A DNA stretch of 10,055 nucleotides from an uncultured delta proteobacterium. Its GTDB lineage: Bacteria; UBA10199; GCA-002796325; 1-14-0-20-49-13. The stretch is taken from NCBI GenBank assembly GCA_903868375.1, contig CAIPVD010000091.1:1-10055 (forward strand). Direction: 5' to 3'. This document shows positions 1-6,814 of the stretch, one piece after another. The notes under the pieces are model-generated. The model did no database searches, had not been told where the DNA came from, and was given only the letters and a program-made list of their open reading frames with translations. Numbering within the stretch: the first letter of the stretch is position 1; every line of letters starts with the position of its first letter. Made by a program: the position numbers and the translations under genes.

Positions 1-2019
1 AGCGTCACCTTTTCGAACCTTATATTTAAAAACTTTAAGGGCCCGATAATAAAATACGATGGCGGCGCAAACCTCCCTTCAGGAATTAACTTCTACGGTA
101 ACGTCTTTGATAGCAATACGGCATCGCCTCTTCTTATCCCGTACAGAGATTCGCGCATCGTTCACAATGGCTTCAAAGGCGACGGCATAATGATAGACTT
201 AACCTCCTGCTATTTAAGCGATCAGAACCAGTGCAAAAGCGACAACGTTCACGGAGCCGGCGTGGTAGAGAACAACAAGGTCGTAGATAACATATTCGAC
301 GGCATAGGATCCGGCGGCATCGGCACCTTCGTAAAGAAATTCGGGAAAAAATTTGACAACAACACTGTATTCAACAGCCAATACATTTTTGAGAGTCCAG
401 ATCACAAAAGCAAGGCCTTCGCCGATTATTCCAAAAAGAAATACATAGCTTTCGACCCAACTTCTCCGATCAGCTTGCAATTGCCGCTTGTCGAGGCCGA
501 TAAGAACACGCAAAGCGGCTCTTCGTTTTCGAACGCAGAGGGTTGCGTGGGGTCCGACGAGTGCACAAAATTGATATTCACGAGGGAGATAACCCCCACC
601 GCAGCCAATGACACCCTAATAATAGCTGAACTCTATCGTTATGGAATATCTGCGGGCATTGCCTGCAGCCCTGCCGGAAAGAAAACCCTGGATTACATAA
701 AACAAAATTTCCCGGGCCAGGATAATCTATATTGCAGCGGATATATGCAGGAATTCAAAACCATAACACGAGGAGATAAGACCTATGACAATGCCGTCGT
801 AATATGGATGCCATACTCCAGTGCTCCCGTGTGTCAAACAACTACAAATCCCGAGCTAAATACCAAAGTAGAAATCTGCTCGTCGCCTCAAAGGATAGAT
901 GCCGATCAGATAGTATTCCATTATTTAGGGAACCTGGCAAAGACGACCCCCCAATATGTTTATGATATCGGGTCGCCTGCATTGATCAATATACTCGGGA
1001 AATTATCGATCGACTATTCAAGAATAGTTGAAGCGGACCAATCCACAACATTATGCTCCGACGATCAGTTCAATAACGAAATGACTCTCAACAAGAAATT
1101 ATGTTATTATCTCGCTGCCAAGAACGGGACCGACCAGGACACATGCGAAAAAGAAAATGCCTGCAAATACTGGCAGCAGCTGGGCTACGATAAAAAATGT
1201 AAAGGCGCATGGTCAAATCATTGCTCACAGTTCGACCTCGACAATTCAACATTAGTCTTTAAAGGCAACCTGTCGACTCTTCTTGCCGCAATTGGAAAGG
1301 CGCCGGCGCCAAACTATGGGCTTATTGGCGGACAATGGCTATTTAAAGGATGTGGCACAGGCAGTGTAGAGGTCGATAAAAACGGCATCAAGATATGTGA
1401 GGCCAAGAAAACATGCGATGCTAAAACAAAAGGGAGCACCTGGGTGTCAACCGACAATAGCTGCGCATGCATAACAGGCGCTTCAAGGGTGGATGACACA
1501 ACATGCGCTTGCTCATCTGGAAGCACGATAACCAAGAAGAACTCCGTATATATTTGTGCCGCAGAGGTAAAGAAGGACACGGTAGAATGTGCGAAAGATG
1601 CAGATTGCGGCAGCGACGAAACGTGCACTAGCGGAAAATGCGTGGCAAAACCGGCTCCAGCGCCACAAGATCAATGCACGGGATCGTTTCAGACATGGAA
1701 CGTTGACCACTGCGAATGCAAAGATGATTATGAAGCCACAGGAGCTGTAACGGCCAGTAACCCGCTCGTCTGCGTTAAATCCGCAACAACAACTACAACG
1801 AATACTAACACGTGCGTTGGTGGCTATATAGATACGATGAGCGGCCTTTGCGTCCAAGCACAGACCACAAAACCTGTCACAACAGATACTGCAGCAACTG
1901 GTGGCTGCTCGGTTTCCAGATCGACAATCGCCTCGGGGGCAGCTAGCGCCTTGCTTCCATACCTGTTTTTGATGGCAATTCTTGGATCGTTTAGGCTGAA
2001 AATAAAATCCCACAAGTGA
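1..2019 (+). CDS. Large secreted cysteine-rich protein with beta-helix-like N-part and C-terminal membrane anchor (5' partial)
   Basis: The reading frame is open from base 1, so the protein starts outside the window; the first internal ATG, at 190, is probably not the real start. 672 residues are visible. Residues 1-160 contain Asn-rich turns such as NVFDSNT, NIFDG and NNTVFNS, typical of right-handed parallel beta-helix (NosD/pectate-lyase-like) coils. A middle part of unknown fold (about 165-440) follows, then EGF-like cysteine clusters (about 440-600). One of these is a C-x3-D-x-D-C module at about 530-547, a type common in myxobacterial surface proteins. A Thr/Asn linker, the motif YIDTMSGLC (609-617), Cys636, a hydrophobic helix and a Lys-rich end complete it. 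It is probably exported and anchored at the cell envelope. The next gene is a relative with the same C-terminal plan. No enzyme active site is recognisable; a role in adhesion or surface structure is only a guess. Confidence 0.85.
   Translation, partial: SVTFSNLIFKNFKGPIIKYDGGANLPSGINFYGNVFDSNTASPLLIPYRDSRIVHNGFKGDGIMIDLTSCYLSDQNQCKSDNVHGAGVVENNKVVDNIFDGIGSGGIGTFVKKFGKKFDNNTVFNSQYIFESPDHKSKAFADYSKKKYIAFDPTSPISLQLPLVEADKNTQSGSSFSNAEGCVGSDECTKLIFTREITPTAANDTLIIAELYRYGISAGIACSPAGKKTLDYIKQNFPGQDNLYCSGYMQEFKTITRGDKTYDNAVVIWMPYSSAPVCQTTTNPELNTKVEICSSPQRIDADQIVFHYLGNLAKTTPQYVYDIGSPALINILGKLSIDYSRIVEADQSTTLCSDDQFNNEMTLNKKLCYYLAAKNGTDQDTCEKENACKYWQQLGYDKKCKGAWSNHCSQFDLDNSTLVFKGNLSTLLAAIGKAPAPNYGLIGGQWLFKGCGTGSVEVDKNGIKICEAKKTCDAKTKGSTWVSTDNSCACITGASRVDDTTCACSSGSTITKKNSVYICAAEVKKDTVECAKDADCGSDETCTSGKCVAKPAPAPQDQCTGSFQTWNVDHCECKDDYEATGAVTASNPLVCVKSATTTTTNTNTCVGGYIDTMSGLCVQAQTTKPVTTDTAATGGCSVSRSTIASGAASALLPYLFLMAILGSFRLKIKSHK
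1906..2016 (+). other. C-terminal sorting/anchor signal of the first surface protein
   Basis: The segment encodes the last 37 residues, from Cys636 to the end. A Gly-Gly-Cys is followed by a small-residue spacer, then Leu-Leu-Pro-Tyr-Leu-Phe-Leu beginning a hydrophobic helix, and ends in a basic tail (RLKIKSHK). This Cys, helix, basic layout resembles the MYXO-CTERM, JDVT-CTERM and Synerg-CTERM classes, which are processed by dedicated membrane peptidases. The exact PYLFL form is not one I recognise. Confidence 0.55.
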
Positions 2020-2111
2020 TGTCTTAAGTCACCAATACAGGTAAACCCTCCCTAAATTGATCAATATTATCAACTAGTTGTAACACTAAACTATGGCATG
2101 AGACTTGCTCA

Positions 2112-2117
2112 TATAAT
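2112..2117 (+). promoter_or_regulatory. Perfect TATAAT -10 box just upstream of the second surface-protein gene
   Basis: TATAAT lies only 5 bp before the GTG start at 2123. No convincing -35 hexamer is present 16-18 bp upstream. If used, transcription would begin close to the start codon and give a nearly leaderless mRNA, which fits the absence of any Shine-Dalgarno sequence. The 103-bp gap after the preceding gene shows no intrinsic terminator, so read-through from that gene is equally possible. Confidence 0.3.
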
Positions 2118-2122
2118 CGTCA

Positions 2123-4792
2123 GTGAAGAAATATTGCTCCATAGCCGTGTTCATAGCTATCGCAACCGTTGCTATTTCAACGAGTTCATTCGCAGCAAAT
2201 TACACGTGCGCTTTAAGAGACAATTTCGGTTGCATCGCCGGAAATCTAAAGGACATGGCGCCCGACGGTTATGACGATTGCGGTAAGATGGATGCCATCA
2301 TCGGTGCGATCAACAGCGACGGTAGCAATTGCAGAATATCCGATACAAACGTGATTATGTTCAAGACGCGTTACTTCAACACCAAGCATAATCTCGCCGA
2401 CGAAGAGTGCACCTCATATGAAGACAATGCAGAGGATTACGAAAAGTTATCGCAATGCCTTTCCGAAAAAGTAAACGGAGACAACGGCGGCTCGATCACG
2501 ATCTCAAACCCAAGCACGATATCTAGCGAAAGGTCCATATTGATCGCGGGTTATAATGCTTTCGTCCACAAGCCTTCGAGCGGTTCTCTTGGCATTTGCC
2601 TTGGTTACCAAGCCGAAGATGGCAAATGCGATTACGGATACGATACTAATGATGTATATGTAGTTCAGAATCTTATAAGCGAAGGGCTTCATGATAACGA
2701 CGGCATACAGATATTCAGCGGCGGCCATGACAAATGTGATCCCAGCGGCTCGGCGCCATGCGGATCGTATTCGGTCATGACGATCGATACAAATGATAAG
2801 GCGGCATTCAATATTGGAAGCGGCGCAACGCTTACACTTAGAAACCTGTACATAAATATCAGAAGCGGCTCGCTCGCAAAGGTCGCATACAGCGGCAAGC
2901 TCTACATGGCGAACGTTGTGATAAATTACGCTAAAGACAATATATCGCCGCTGCCGGTTATCGATGCCGATGTCGGTGCAACGCTTGCCTTCTGGGACCC
3001 GAACGACATGTTCTCGGTCCCCGACAATAATATCTTCGAACAACTTCGCCGCAACGGCTGGAACCTGGAGGCAATGAATCGATATCCACTGACGTACGTC
3101 GGCACAAATATAATGAGCAGCCTGGATAACTTACAAATACCTTACGTAAAATTAGGCAACCCTTCGGTGCTGCTGATAGCTGAACAAATGGCGGTAATGA
3201 TCCCCTATTGCGACATGACGGCAACGTGCAAAAGATGGGAGCACGACTACGGACCCTACACGCACCTTTCACTGGTGGTAAATCAGAAAAAGGGGGTTCC
3301 CCCTATAGAGATAACAAGCAAAACACCGCAGAAGATGTTCTGCAATTACAACTTTAATGGCTGCCACATTGTAAATAAGCTGGACGATAAACCTCAACTT
3401 GCGGTCGTCAAATATTCTTATAAGGATAGAAACATCGCAAAACTTTTACCCATTCGCTGGATAGGAAACACAGCGCAGCTGGATGAAGCGCTTGGATATT
3501 ATTACAGGGCAGCTGATTCCCACGTCTTTAAATCGATCAAGTCGGGCGAACAGATAGAATTCATTTATACGAGCGGCGGAGACGGGAACCATCCTTACAT
3601 CATGGCCGATATAACCGAGATGCTGCTTGATTTTACCCAGGACATGGCCATAACGCCGGACAGTTGCCCCGATGGACAAAGCATTATCGTGAGCAATAAT
3701 GGCGACACATTCGCTAGCAATATCGTTTGTCAAGCGAACCCCGATCCGTCTCTTTATAAATACGACGATAAGAATTACCAATTCACCTGCAATACGGACA
3801 AAGGTATTTTTCCAACAGCGAACGGACAATGCATCGCAAGCTGCCCTTATGGAATGGACATGACGGTAGATACTAACAACAACGCAACCTGCTCATGCAA
3901 GAGCGGCTACACGAAGCTTGGTGACGTCTGCGTACTACATTCATGCAACAGCCCATTAAAGAACAATATCGAAACGCTCGACCTTAAAAGCACGCTCGCA
4001 AAACAAGGCGCTGCAAATATTTTGGCCGAGAACGACAGATGTGAAAGCTGTGAAACGGGCCTGACCTATTCGAAAGGCATTTGCATCGACACGACGGCCG
4101 AGAATGCAAAATGCCTGGATAAGGGTTACAAATCCTTCGACATTAACGCCTTCGATTGCATATGCGGAGCTGGAGAGACATTCGTAAAGTCCAAGAACGC
4201 GTGTGAGATCGATGCGCGCCCGGCTTGCAACGATAAAGGAAAGATGTTCACATATACGAGCGATGACAATAGCTGCACCTGCAGGTACCAAGGTGCTGAC
4301 AACAGCAACAACTGTGAATGTCCTGCCGATAAACCGCTTACAAAGCATACATCGGAAGGTTACATATGCGCCGAAGAACCCGTAACTACACCGGTCAAGA
4401 CCACCACGACCACCACCCCCAATGCTGAAGTTACATGCACGGATAAAGGGCAGGTGCTAGAAAGTGGCCAATGCGTCTGCGATACCGCCAATAATTATCA
4501 AGCTGTTGCGGGAAGCTCTCCGCTTGAATGCGAGTTGGGAACTTCAACACAAACGAGTTCATGTGCGTACGTAGACACGATGTCGGGGCTATGTTTAGAC
4601 ACGGCAAAACAGGCCGAAACAGAAACAAACACCAATTCAGATACCAACATGACGACCGCACAGGAAGGAAGCGGCTGCGGCAATATTTCCGGCGCGGCGC
4701 TACCACAGAGCTTCGCTTCGCTATTTCCTTATCTTTTCTTATTGGTGGGAATAAAACTGGCTACCTTCAAAAAAAGGTTATTTCTTAAATAA
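2123..4792 (+). CDS. Large secreted cysteine-rich protein with signal peptide, EGF-like repeats and C-terminal membrane anchor
   Basis: 889 residues from a GTG start. An in-frame TAA lies at 2114-2116, so this is the only upstream start, and it gives a good signal peptide: Lys-Lys, a hydrophobic core, then SSFA before Ala25. Residues 120-290 include beta-helix-like strands (GATLTLRNLYINI, GKLYMANVVINYA). From about residue 510, Cys-rich EGF-like units appear, for example CSCKSGYTKLGDVCV near 590-604. A Thr-rich linker lies near 756-768, then YVDTMSGLC (816-824), Cys852, a hydrophobic helix (about 864-882) and KKRLFLK. It shares the C-terminal plan of the preceding gene and is inferred to be a paralogue held at the envelope. 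No Shine-Dalgarno sequence precedes the start. Its 3' end overlaps the convergent gene by 15 bp. The function is not recognisable; adhesin-like or matrix-like roles are possible but unsupported. Confidence 0.88.
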   Translation: MKKYCSIAVFIAIATVAISTSSFAANYTCALRDNFGCIAGNLKDMAPDGYDDCGKMDAIIGAINSDGSNCRISDTNVIMFKTRYFNTKHNLADEECTSYEDNAEDYEKLSQCLSEKVNGDNGGSITISNPSTISSERSILIAGYNAFVHKPSSGSLGICLGYQAEDGKCDYGYDTNDVYVVQNLISEGLHDNDGIQIFSGGHDKCDPSGSAPCGSYSVMTIDTNDKAAFNIGSGATLTLRNLYINIRSGSLAKVAYSGKLYMANVVINYAKDNISPLPVIDADVGATLAFWDPNDMFSVPDNNIFEQLRRNGWNLEAMNRYPLTYVGTNIMSSLDNLQIPYVKLGNPSVLLIAEQMAVMIPYCDMTATCKRWEHDYGPYTHLSLVVNQKKGVPPIEITSKTPQKMFCNYNFNGCHIVNKLDDKPQLAVVKYSYKDRNIAKLLPIRWIGNTAQLDEALGYYYRAADSHVFKSIKSGEQIEFIYTSGGDGNHPYIMADITEMLLDFTQDMAITPDSCPDGQSIIVSNNGDTFASNIVCQANPDPSLYKYDDKNYQFTCNTDKGIFPTANGQCIASCPYGMDMTVDTNNNATCSCKSGYTKLGDVCVLHSCNSPLKNNIETLDLKSTLAKQGAANILAENDRCESCETGLTYSKGICIDTTAENAKCLDKGYKSFDINAFDCICGAGETFVKSKNACEIDARPACNDKGKMFTYTSDDNSCTCRYQGADNSNNCECPADKPLTKHTSEGYICAEEPVTTPVKTTTTTTPNAEVTCTDKGQVLESGQCVCDTANNYQAVAGSSPLECELGTSTQTSSCAYVDTMSGLCLDTAKQAETETNTNSDTNMTTAQEGSGCGNISGAALPQSFASLFPYLFLLVGIKLATFKKRLFLK
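4676..4789 (+). other. C-terminal sorting/anchor signal of the second surface protein
   Basis: The segment encodes Cys852 to the last residue. Gly-Ser-Gly-Cys is followed, exactly 17 residues later, by Pro-Tyr-Leu-Phe-Leu in a hydrophobic helix and then a KKR-containing tail. The spacing from Cys to PYLFL is the same as in the preceding protein, and total length after the Cys is 37 versus 36 residues. This suggests a conserved signal, not a chance membrane helix. Confidence 0.55.
4769..4792 (-). terminator. Possible intrinsic terminator at the end of the six-gene minus-strand run
   Basis: Read on the minus strand, TTATTT-AAG-AAATAA forms a 6-bp hairpin, followed by CC and seven T residues. 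The stem has only A/T pairs, so it is weak. It covers the last codons and stop of the zinc-ribbon gene and also lies inside the end of the convergent surface-protein gene. On the plus strand the same hairpin has no T-run. Confidence 0.35.
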
Positions 4793-5059
4793 GGCATCGA
4801 GCGCGGCTTTTACTTTATCTTTGTCTGCAAGCGTTTCTACAGCATTTCTCCCAAAATGAAACATCTCGCAATAGTTGGCCTTGTCTTTGTGTTCGATCCT
4901 ATATTCAACTCGTTCGCGGCATTCGTGGAAGGAACCTACATCGTAAAACTCGCACTGTAGGCAGCAATGGAGCGAACTCCCGCAGTTATTGCAGTCGTCG
5001 CGCACACCTACTCTGTCCACCACTTCAACCTCTTTCTGGCAAAAAACGCATTTGGGCAT
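4778..5059 (-). CDS. Small nine-cysteine zinc-ribbon-like protein
   Basis: 93 residues. Cysteines at 4, 7, 23, 26, 32, 33, 36, 47 and 64 include two CxxC knuckles (C4-C7, C23-C26) of a zinc ribbon, and a second cluster (C32/C33-C36, C47, C64) that could bind another metal. The middle contains LHCCLQCEFYD, a pattern I recall from uncharacterised small proteins in Deltaproteobacteria such as Geobacter. There is no signal peptide or membrane segment, so it is probably cytoplasmic. The ATG lies 2 nt after the pssA stop with no Shine-Dalgarno sequence, which suggests translational coupling. It is the last gene of the minus-strand operon. Function is unknown; metal binding is inferred from the cysteines. 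Confidence 0.82.
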   Translation of the reverse strand: MPKCVFCQKEVEVVDRVGVRDDCNNCGSSLHCCLQCEFYDVGSFHECRERVEYRIEHKDKANYCEMFHFGRNAVETLADKDKVKAALDALFKK

Positions 5060-5061
5060 AA

Positions 5062-5940
5062 TTAATGATGCAATTGCTGATCATTCTGATCGTCGTCGTC
5101 CGGATCTTCCGATGTTCCTACATCCCGATAACCTTCCCCGCTATCATCATCTTCTTCGGAACTGGCCTCGACCTTCAAAGACTTCCATGCGCGGAATTTT
5201 CCAAGTAACGCCTTGCTCTTACGGCGAGTGATGATCTCTTCGAGTATTCCGGTCGTAACGTATGTAAGGACTACAAAGAACATCGTTACCTTTGGTTCCG
5301 CGGCTATCAGGAAAAAGACGCCGACGAAGATGACAAGCATGAAGAACGACCACCTGCTCTTGAAATCGACCTGTTTGAAACTGTAATAGCGAAATGTCGA
5401 TACCATTAAAAGCGCAAGGACAACGGTCATGACAAGCACGAACCAGCTCTTAAGCGGCGGTATATCGTAAAGGTAATCGTGAAATATAACGAAGGTTGCA
5501 AGTACATAAGCGGCGACCGGTATCGGCAAACCCTGAAAATATCTCTTTTCCACGTTGTCGCTTTGCACATTGAACCTTGCGAGACGGAGCGCGCCGCAGG
5601 CAAAGAAAAGGAACGCTGCAAGCCAACCTATCCTATCGAACGGCTGCAATGCCCATGTGTAAACCAACACCCCAGGAGCTAAACCAAAAGATGCAAGGTC
5701 AACCAACGAATCGTATTCAACGCCGAACTCGCTGTTCGCCTTCGTAAGGCGCGCGATGCGGCCATCCATAAAATCAAAGATACCGGCTGCAAGTATCGCC
5801 CAAGCGGCTGTTACGAACTCTCCCTTCAGCGACGAAACGATCGAGTAGAATCCGCAGAAGAGGCTGGCGGTCGTGCAAAGGTTCGGAAGAAGGTATATGC
5901 CTTTCTTAATGCCTTCTCTTTTTACGGGAATATCATCCAT
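5062..5940 (-). CDS. pssA: CDP-diacylglycerol--serine O-phosphatidyltransferase (phosphatidylserine synthase)
   Basis: 292 residues. The enzyme transfers phosphatidyl from CDP-diacylglycerol to L-serine in the inner membrane, giving phosphatidylserine and CMP. The full CDP-alcohol phosphatidyltransferase signature D-x2-DG-x2-AR-x8-G-x3-D-x3-D is present: D56, D59-G60, A63-R64, G73, D77, D81. About seven or eight hydrophobic segments span residues 18-234, as in the membrane-integral (Bacillus-type) class and unlike the E. coli PssA of the phospholipase D superfamily. An AGGA lies 4 nt before the ATG. The start overlaps the psd end by 8 bp, so translation is probably coupled and the product is passed to Psd. 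After residue 260 there is an odd, very acidic, probably disordered tail rich in Asp and Glu, ending in His-His. Confidence 0.95.
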   Translation of the reverse strand: MDDIPVKREGIKKGIYLLPNLCTTASLFCGFYSIVSSLKGEFVTAAWAILAAGIFDFMDGRIARLTKANSEFGVEYDSLVDLASFGLAPGVLVYTWALQPFDRIGWLAAFLFFACGALRLARFNVQSDNVEKRYFQGLPIPVAAYVLATFVIFHDYLYDIPPLKSWFVLVMTVVLALLMVSTFRYYSFKQVDFKSRWSFFMLVIFVGVFFLIAAEPKVTMFFVVLTYVTTGILEEIITRRKSKALLGKFRAWKSLKVEASSEEDDDSGEGYRDVGTSEDPDDDDQNDQQLHH

Positions 5941-6553
5941 AGTATCCTAATACGGTTGATCCGGCCGAGACCTTATCGCCTTTTTTCACCTGAATAGTGA
6001 AACCTGCCGGAAGATATACGTCCATACGCGAACCAAAGCGTATCATTCCAAAACGTTCGCCCCTATTCACACTGTCGCCTTCTTTAAGGTAGCAGACTAT
6101 TCGCCGTGCGACAAGGCCCGCGATCTGAACGAACTTGATGCGCCTGCCGTTTTCGTCTTCTATTGTAATCGCGTTCTGTTCGTTATCTAGAGATGCCTTG
6201 TCCTTTGATGCGACAAGGAACTTTCCCTTATTGTATTCTATTCTTTTAACAACTCCGGTGGCTGGGATCCTATTCACATGCACATTGAAGACCGACATGA
6301 ATATGCTGATCTTAGTATCGCCGCCCGAGTTTCCCATGGCAGCGATCACGGTTCCATCTGCGGGAGAGACAACAACGCCTTTTTCTTTCGGCGTTTCGCG
6401 TTCGGGGTTACGAAAGAACCAAACGACGAAAAGCGTAAGGAGGAAAGCGGCTACCACTAATGGAATGCTGCCGATAGTGACGGTTATTATAAAAACTGCG
6501 AGGGCTATGCCTATAAAGGGCCAGCCCTCGCGCGCGATCAAATTATTGTTCAT
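5933..6553 (-). CDS. psd: Phosphatidylserine decarboxylase proenzyme, short (type II) form
   Basis: 206 residues from the ATG at 6553. It decarboxylates phosphatidylserine to phosphatidylethanolamine at the inner membrane. The proenzyme cleaves itself between Gly198 and Ser199 of the AGST motif; the Ser becomes the pyruvoyl cofactor of the small alpha chain. SPADG (about 63-67) holds the Asp of the self-cleavage triad, and FMSVFNVHVNR (85-95) the conserved His. A hydrophobic hairpin at 12-47 anchors it. Length fits the short family found next to pssA. Start choice: an in-frame ATG at 6583 would add 10 residues and overlap the upstream gene by 29 bp. The 6553 start leaves a 1-bp gap and places IAREGWPFI near the N-terminus as in relatives. 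Neither has a good Shine-Dalgarno sequence. Confidence 0.94.
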   Translation of the reverse strand: MNNNLIAREGWPFIGIALAVFIITVTIGSIPLVVAAFLLTLFVVWFFRNPERETPKEKGVVVSPADGTVIAAMGNSGGDTKISIFMSVFNVHVNRIPATGVVKRIEYNKGKFLVASKDKASLDNEQNAITIEDENGRRIKFVQIAGLVARRIVCYLKEGDSVNRGERFGMIRFGSRMDVYLPAGFTIQVKKGDKVSAGSTVLGYYG

Positions 6554-6554
6554 T

Positions 6555-6800
6555 TTATTTATGGCACTGGCACTTTGTATCATGCCTGTACTTTTTAAGG
6601 ATCAGCTCCATCTTGTCCTTACCGGCCAACTTCTTTTTCTTTATTTCCATCCTTTTCATTTGTTCGGCTACCGACAGGTAGCTTTTATTTTCTAGCTTCT
6701 CGAGTTCTTGTTCGAACTCTACGTGTTCCTTATAAAGCGACGCCAGCACACTGTCTTCGGAACCGAGCTTATGTATCAGTTCCAGATCTCTCTGCTCCAT
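6555..6800 (-). CDS. DUF465 / YdcH-like small coiled-coil protein
   Basis: 81 residues, rich in Glu and Lys, predicted almost wholly alpha-helical. The pattern LxxxHxxFexeLekLe...l...e.k.mK.kKL.lKDkme.il matches the DUF465 (YdcH) family, whose role is poorly known. Here it ends in an unusual KCQCHK tail with Cys77, Cys79 and His80, a possible metal or redox site. It has the best ribosome-binding site in the window. It lies 14 bp after the phosphatase gene and 1 bp before psd, so it belongs to the same operon. Cytoplasmic location is inferred from the lack of a signal or membrane segment. Confidence 0.85.
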   Translation of the reverse strand: MEQRDLELIHKLGSEDSVLASLYKEHVEFEQELEKLENKSYLSVAEQMKRMEIKKKKLAGKDKMELILKKYRHDTKCQCHK

Positions 6801-6805
6801 AAGAA

Positions 6806-6811
6806 CCTCCT
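6806..6811 (-). promoter_or_regulatory. Strong Shine-Dalgarno sequence of the DUF465 gene
   Basis: On the minus strand AGGAGG stands 5 nt before the ATG at 6800, a full match to the anti-Shine-Dalgarno core. It fixes that start and stands out because most neighbouring genes have weak or no such site. Confidence 0.85.
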
Positions 6812-6814
6812 TTT

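Noticed and set aside
2017..2036. Possible GTGA/TCAC hairpin at the stop of the first surface-protein gene, considered as a terminator
   Set aside because: The stem is 4-5 bp with a 9-nt loop and no following T-run.
2057..2073. Inverted repeat TTGAT-7 nt-ATCAA between the two surface-protein genes, considered as an operator or terminator
   Set aside because: The arms are only 5 bp in an A/T-rich gap, there is no T-run, and it does not align with a promoter, so chance is likely.
2504..3043. A 179-codon open frame on the minus strand inside the second surface-protein gene
   Set aside because: It lies fully antisense to a gene with a signal peptide and coherent domain plan, has no recognisable domain or Shine-Dalgarno sequence, and its protein looks like arbitrary sequence.
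6135..6695. A 186-codon open frame on the plus strand across psd and the DUF465 gene
   Set aside because: It is antisense to two well-recognised genes with intact family motifs, and its product shows no domain; hydrophobic stretches arise from the opposite strand of the coding sequence.
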